A stretch of 64,000 nt of DNA from positions 1,302,001 to 1,366,000 of the forward strand of contig NZ_FYEB01000001.1 in the NCBI RefSeq assembly GCF_900187445.1, written 5' to 3'. Under the pieces are notes generated by a model. That model had not been told where the DNA came from. It did no database searches and saw only the letters and a program-made list of their open reading frames with translations. The stretch comes from Pseudomonas sp. Irchel s3b2. Lineage in GTDB: Bacteria; Pseudomonadota; Gammaproteobacteria; Pseudomonadales; Pseudomonadaceae. Positions 63,992 through 64,000 of this stretch are shown here, one piece after another. The number at the start of each line of letters is the position of its first letter. Position 1 is the first letter of the stretch. The position numbers and the translations under genes are program-made.

Positions 63992-64000
63992 ATGAAGCTA
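63992..64000 (+). CDS. Start of a gene cut by the window edge
   Basis: An ATG at 63992 (M-K-L) follows GGAGTGAACCC. With the sugar-type operator upstream, the likely product is a sugar ABC substrate-binding protein such as RbsB, but only three codons are visible. Confidence 0.45.

Overview
The window is chromosomal DNA of a Pseudomonas of the P. fluorescens group. The evidence is the backbone gene order (tyrB-type aminotransferase, uvrB, gltX, tRNAs, dusC, leuCD-methyltransferase-leuB-asd-usg-like-fimV-truA-trpF-accD-folC-SPOR-cvpA-purF-metZ), the GC-rich codon use, and many Pseudomonas REP-type repeats (GGGAGCGAGCTTGCTCGC-like, in facing pairs). No rRNA and no CRISPR array were seen.

Region 1 (1-6115): a partial DsbA-family gene and a thioredoxin; a decayed kefF-kefC potassium-efflux locus reduced by deletion and frameshifts; a redox cluster (tautomerase, Old Yellow Enzyme-like reductase, AhpD-like protein), whose reductase has lost two active-site residues; 1.2 kb without genes; and a P4-type integrase beside tRNA-Asn, the likely stump of an old island. 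Region 2 (6288-20131): housekeeping genes, two tandem tRNA-Ala/tRNA-Glu pairs, a TetR-regulated hydrolase/thioesterase group, dusC, a small heat-shock protein preceded by a sigma-32 promoter and a ROSE-type RNA thermometer, and a large PAS/GGDEF/EAL protein. Region 3 (20216-39893): leucine, aspartate-family, tryptophan, fatty acid, folate, purine and methionine biosynthesis, plus the polar hub protein FimV. Region 4 (40037-45995): tRNA-Val/Asp/Asp, a FecI-FecR-TonB receptor iron-signalling locus with a Fur box, and a glutamylputrescine-oxidase-like gene.

Region 5 (46179-58073) is the most interesting part. A tRNA-Val(GAC) gene is followed by an AT-richer island of about 11.75 kb, bounded by a perfect 111-bp direct repeat (46211-46321 and 57963-58073). 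The repeat covers the 3' half of the tRNA and its terminator. The island carries its own tyrosine integrase next to the right repeat. It also carries an intact serine recombinase, a second serine recombinase that has lost its catalytic serine and one active-site arginine, a NACHT-module NTPase resembling bacterial NLR-like anti-phage proteins, a divergent two-TM protein of the putative AbiC type, an AbiJ-like protein, two small secreted proteins (one of the Rap1a/Tai immunity fold), and several unrecognised small genes. I read it as a compact anti-phage defence island. No single function is proven by sequence alone.

Region 6 (58074-64000): backbone resumes with secreted CigR-like and glycine-rich proteins, a DUF2214 membrane protein, a CsrA/Rsm translational regulator, a SPOR-like lipoprotein, periplasmic endonuclease I, a DUF1654 protein, periplasmic asparaginase/glutaminase, and a LacI-family operator ahead of a gene that starts at the window edge.
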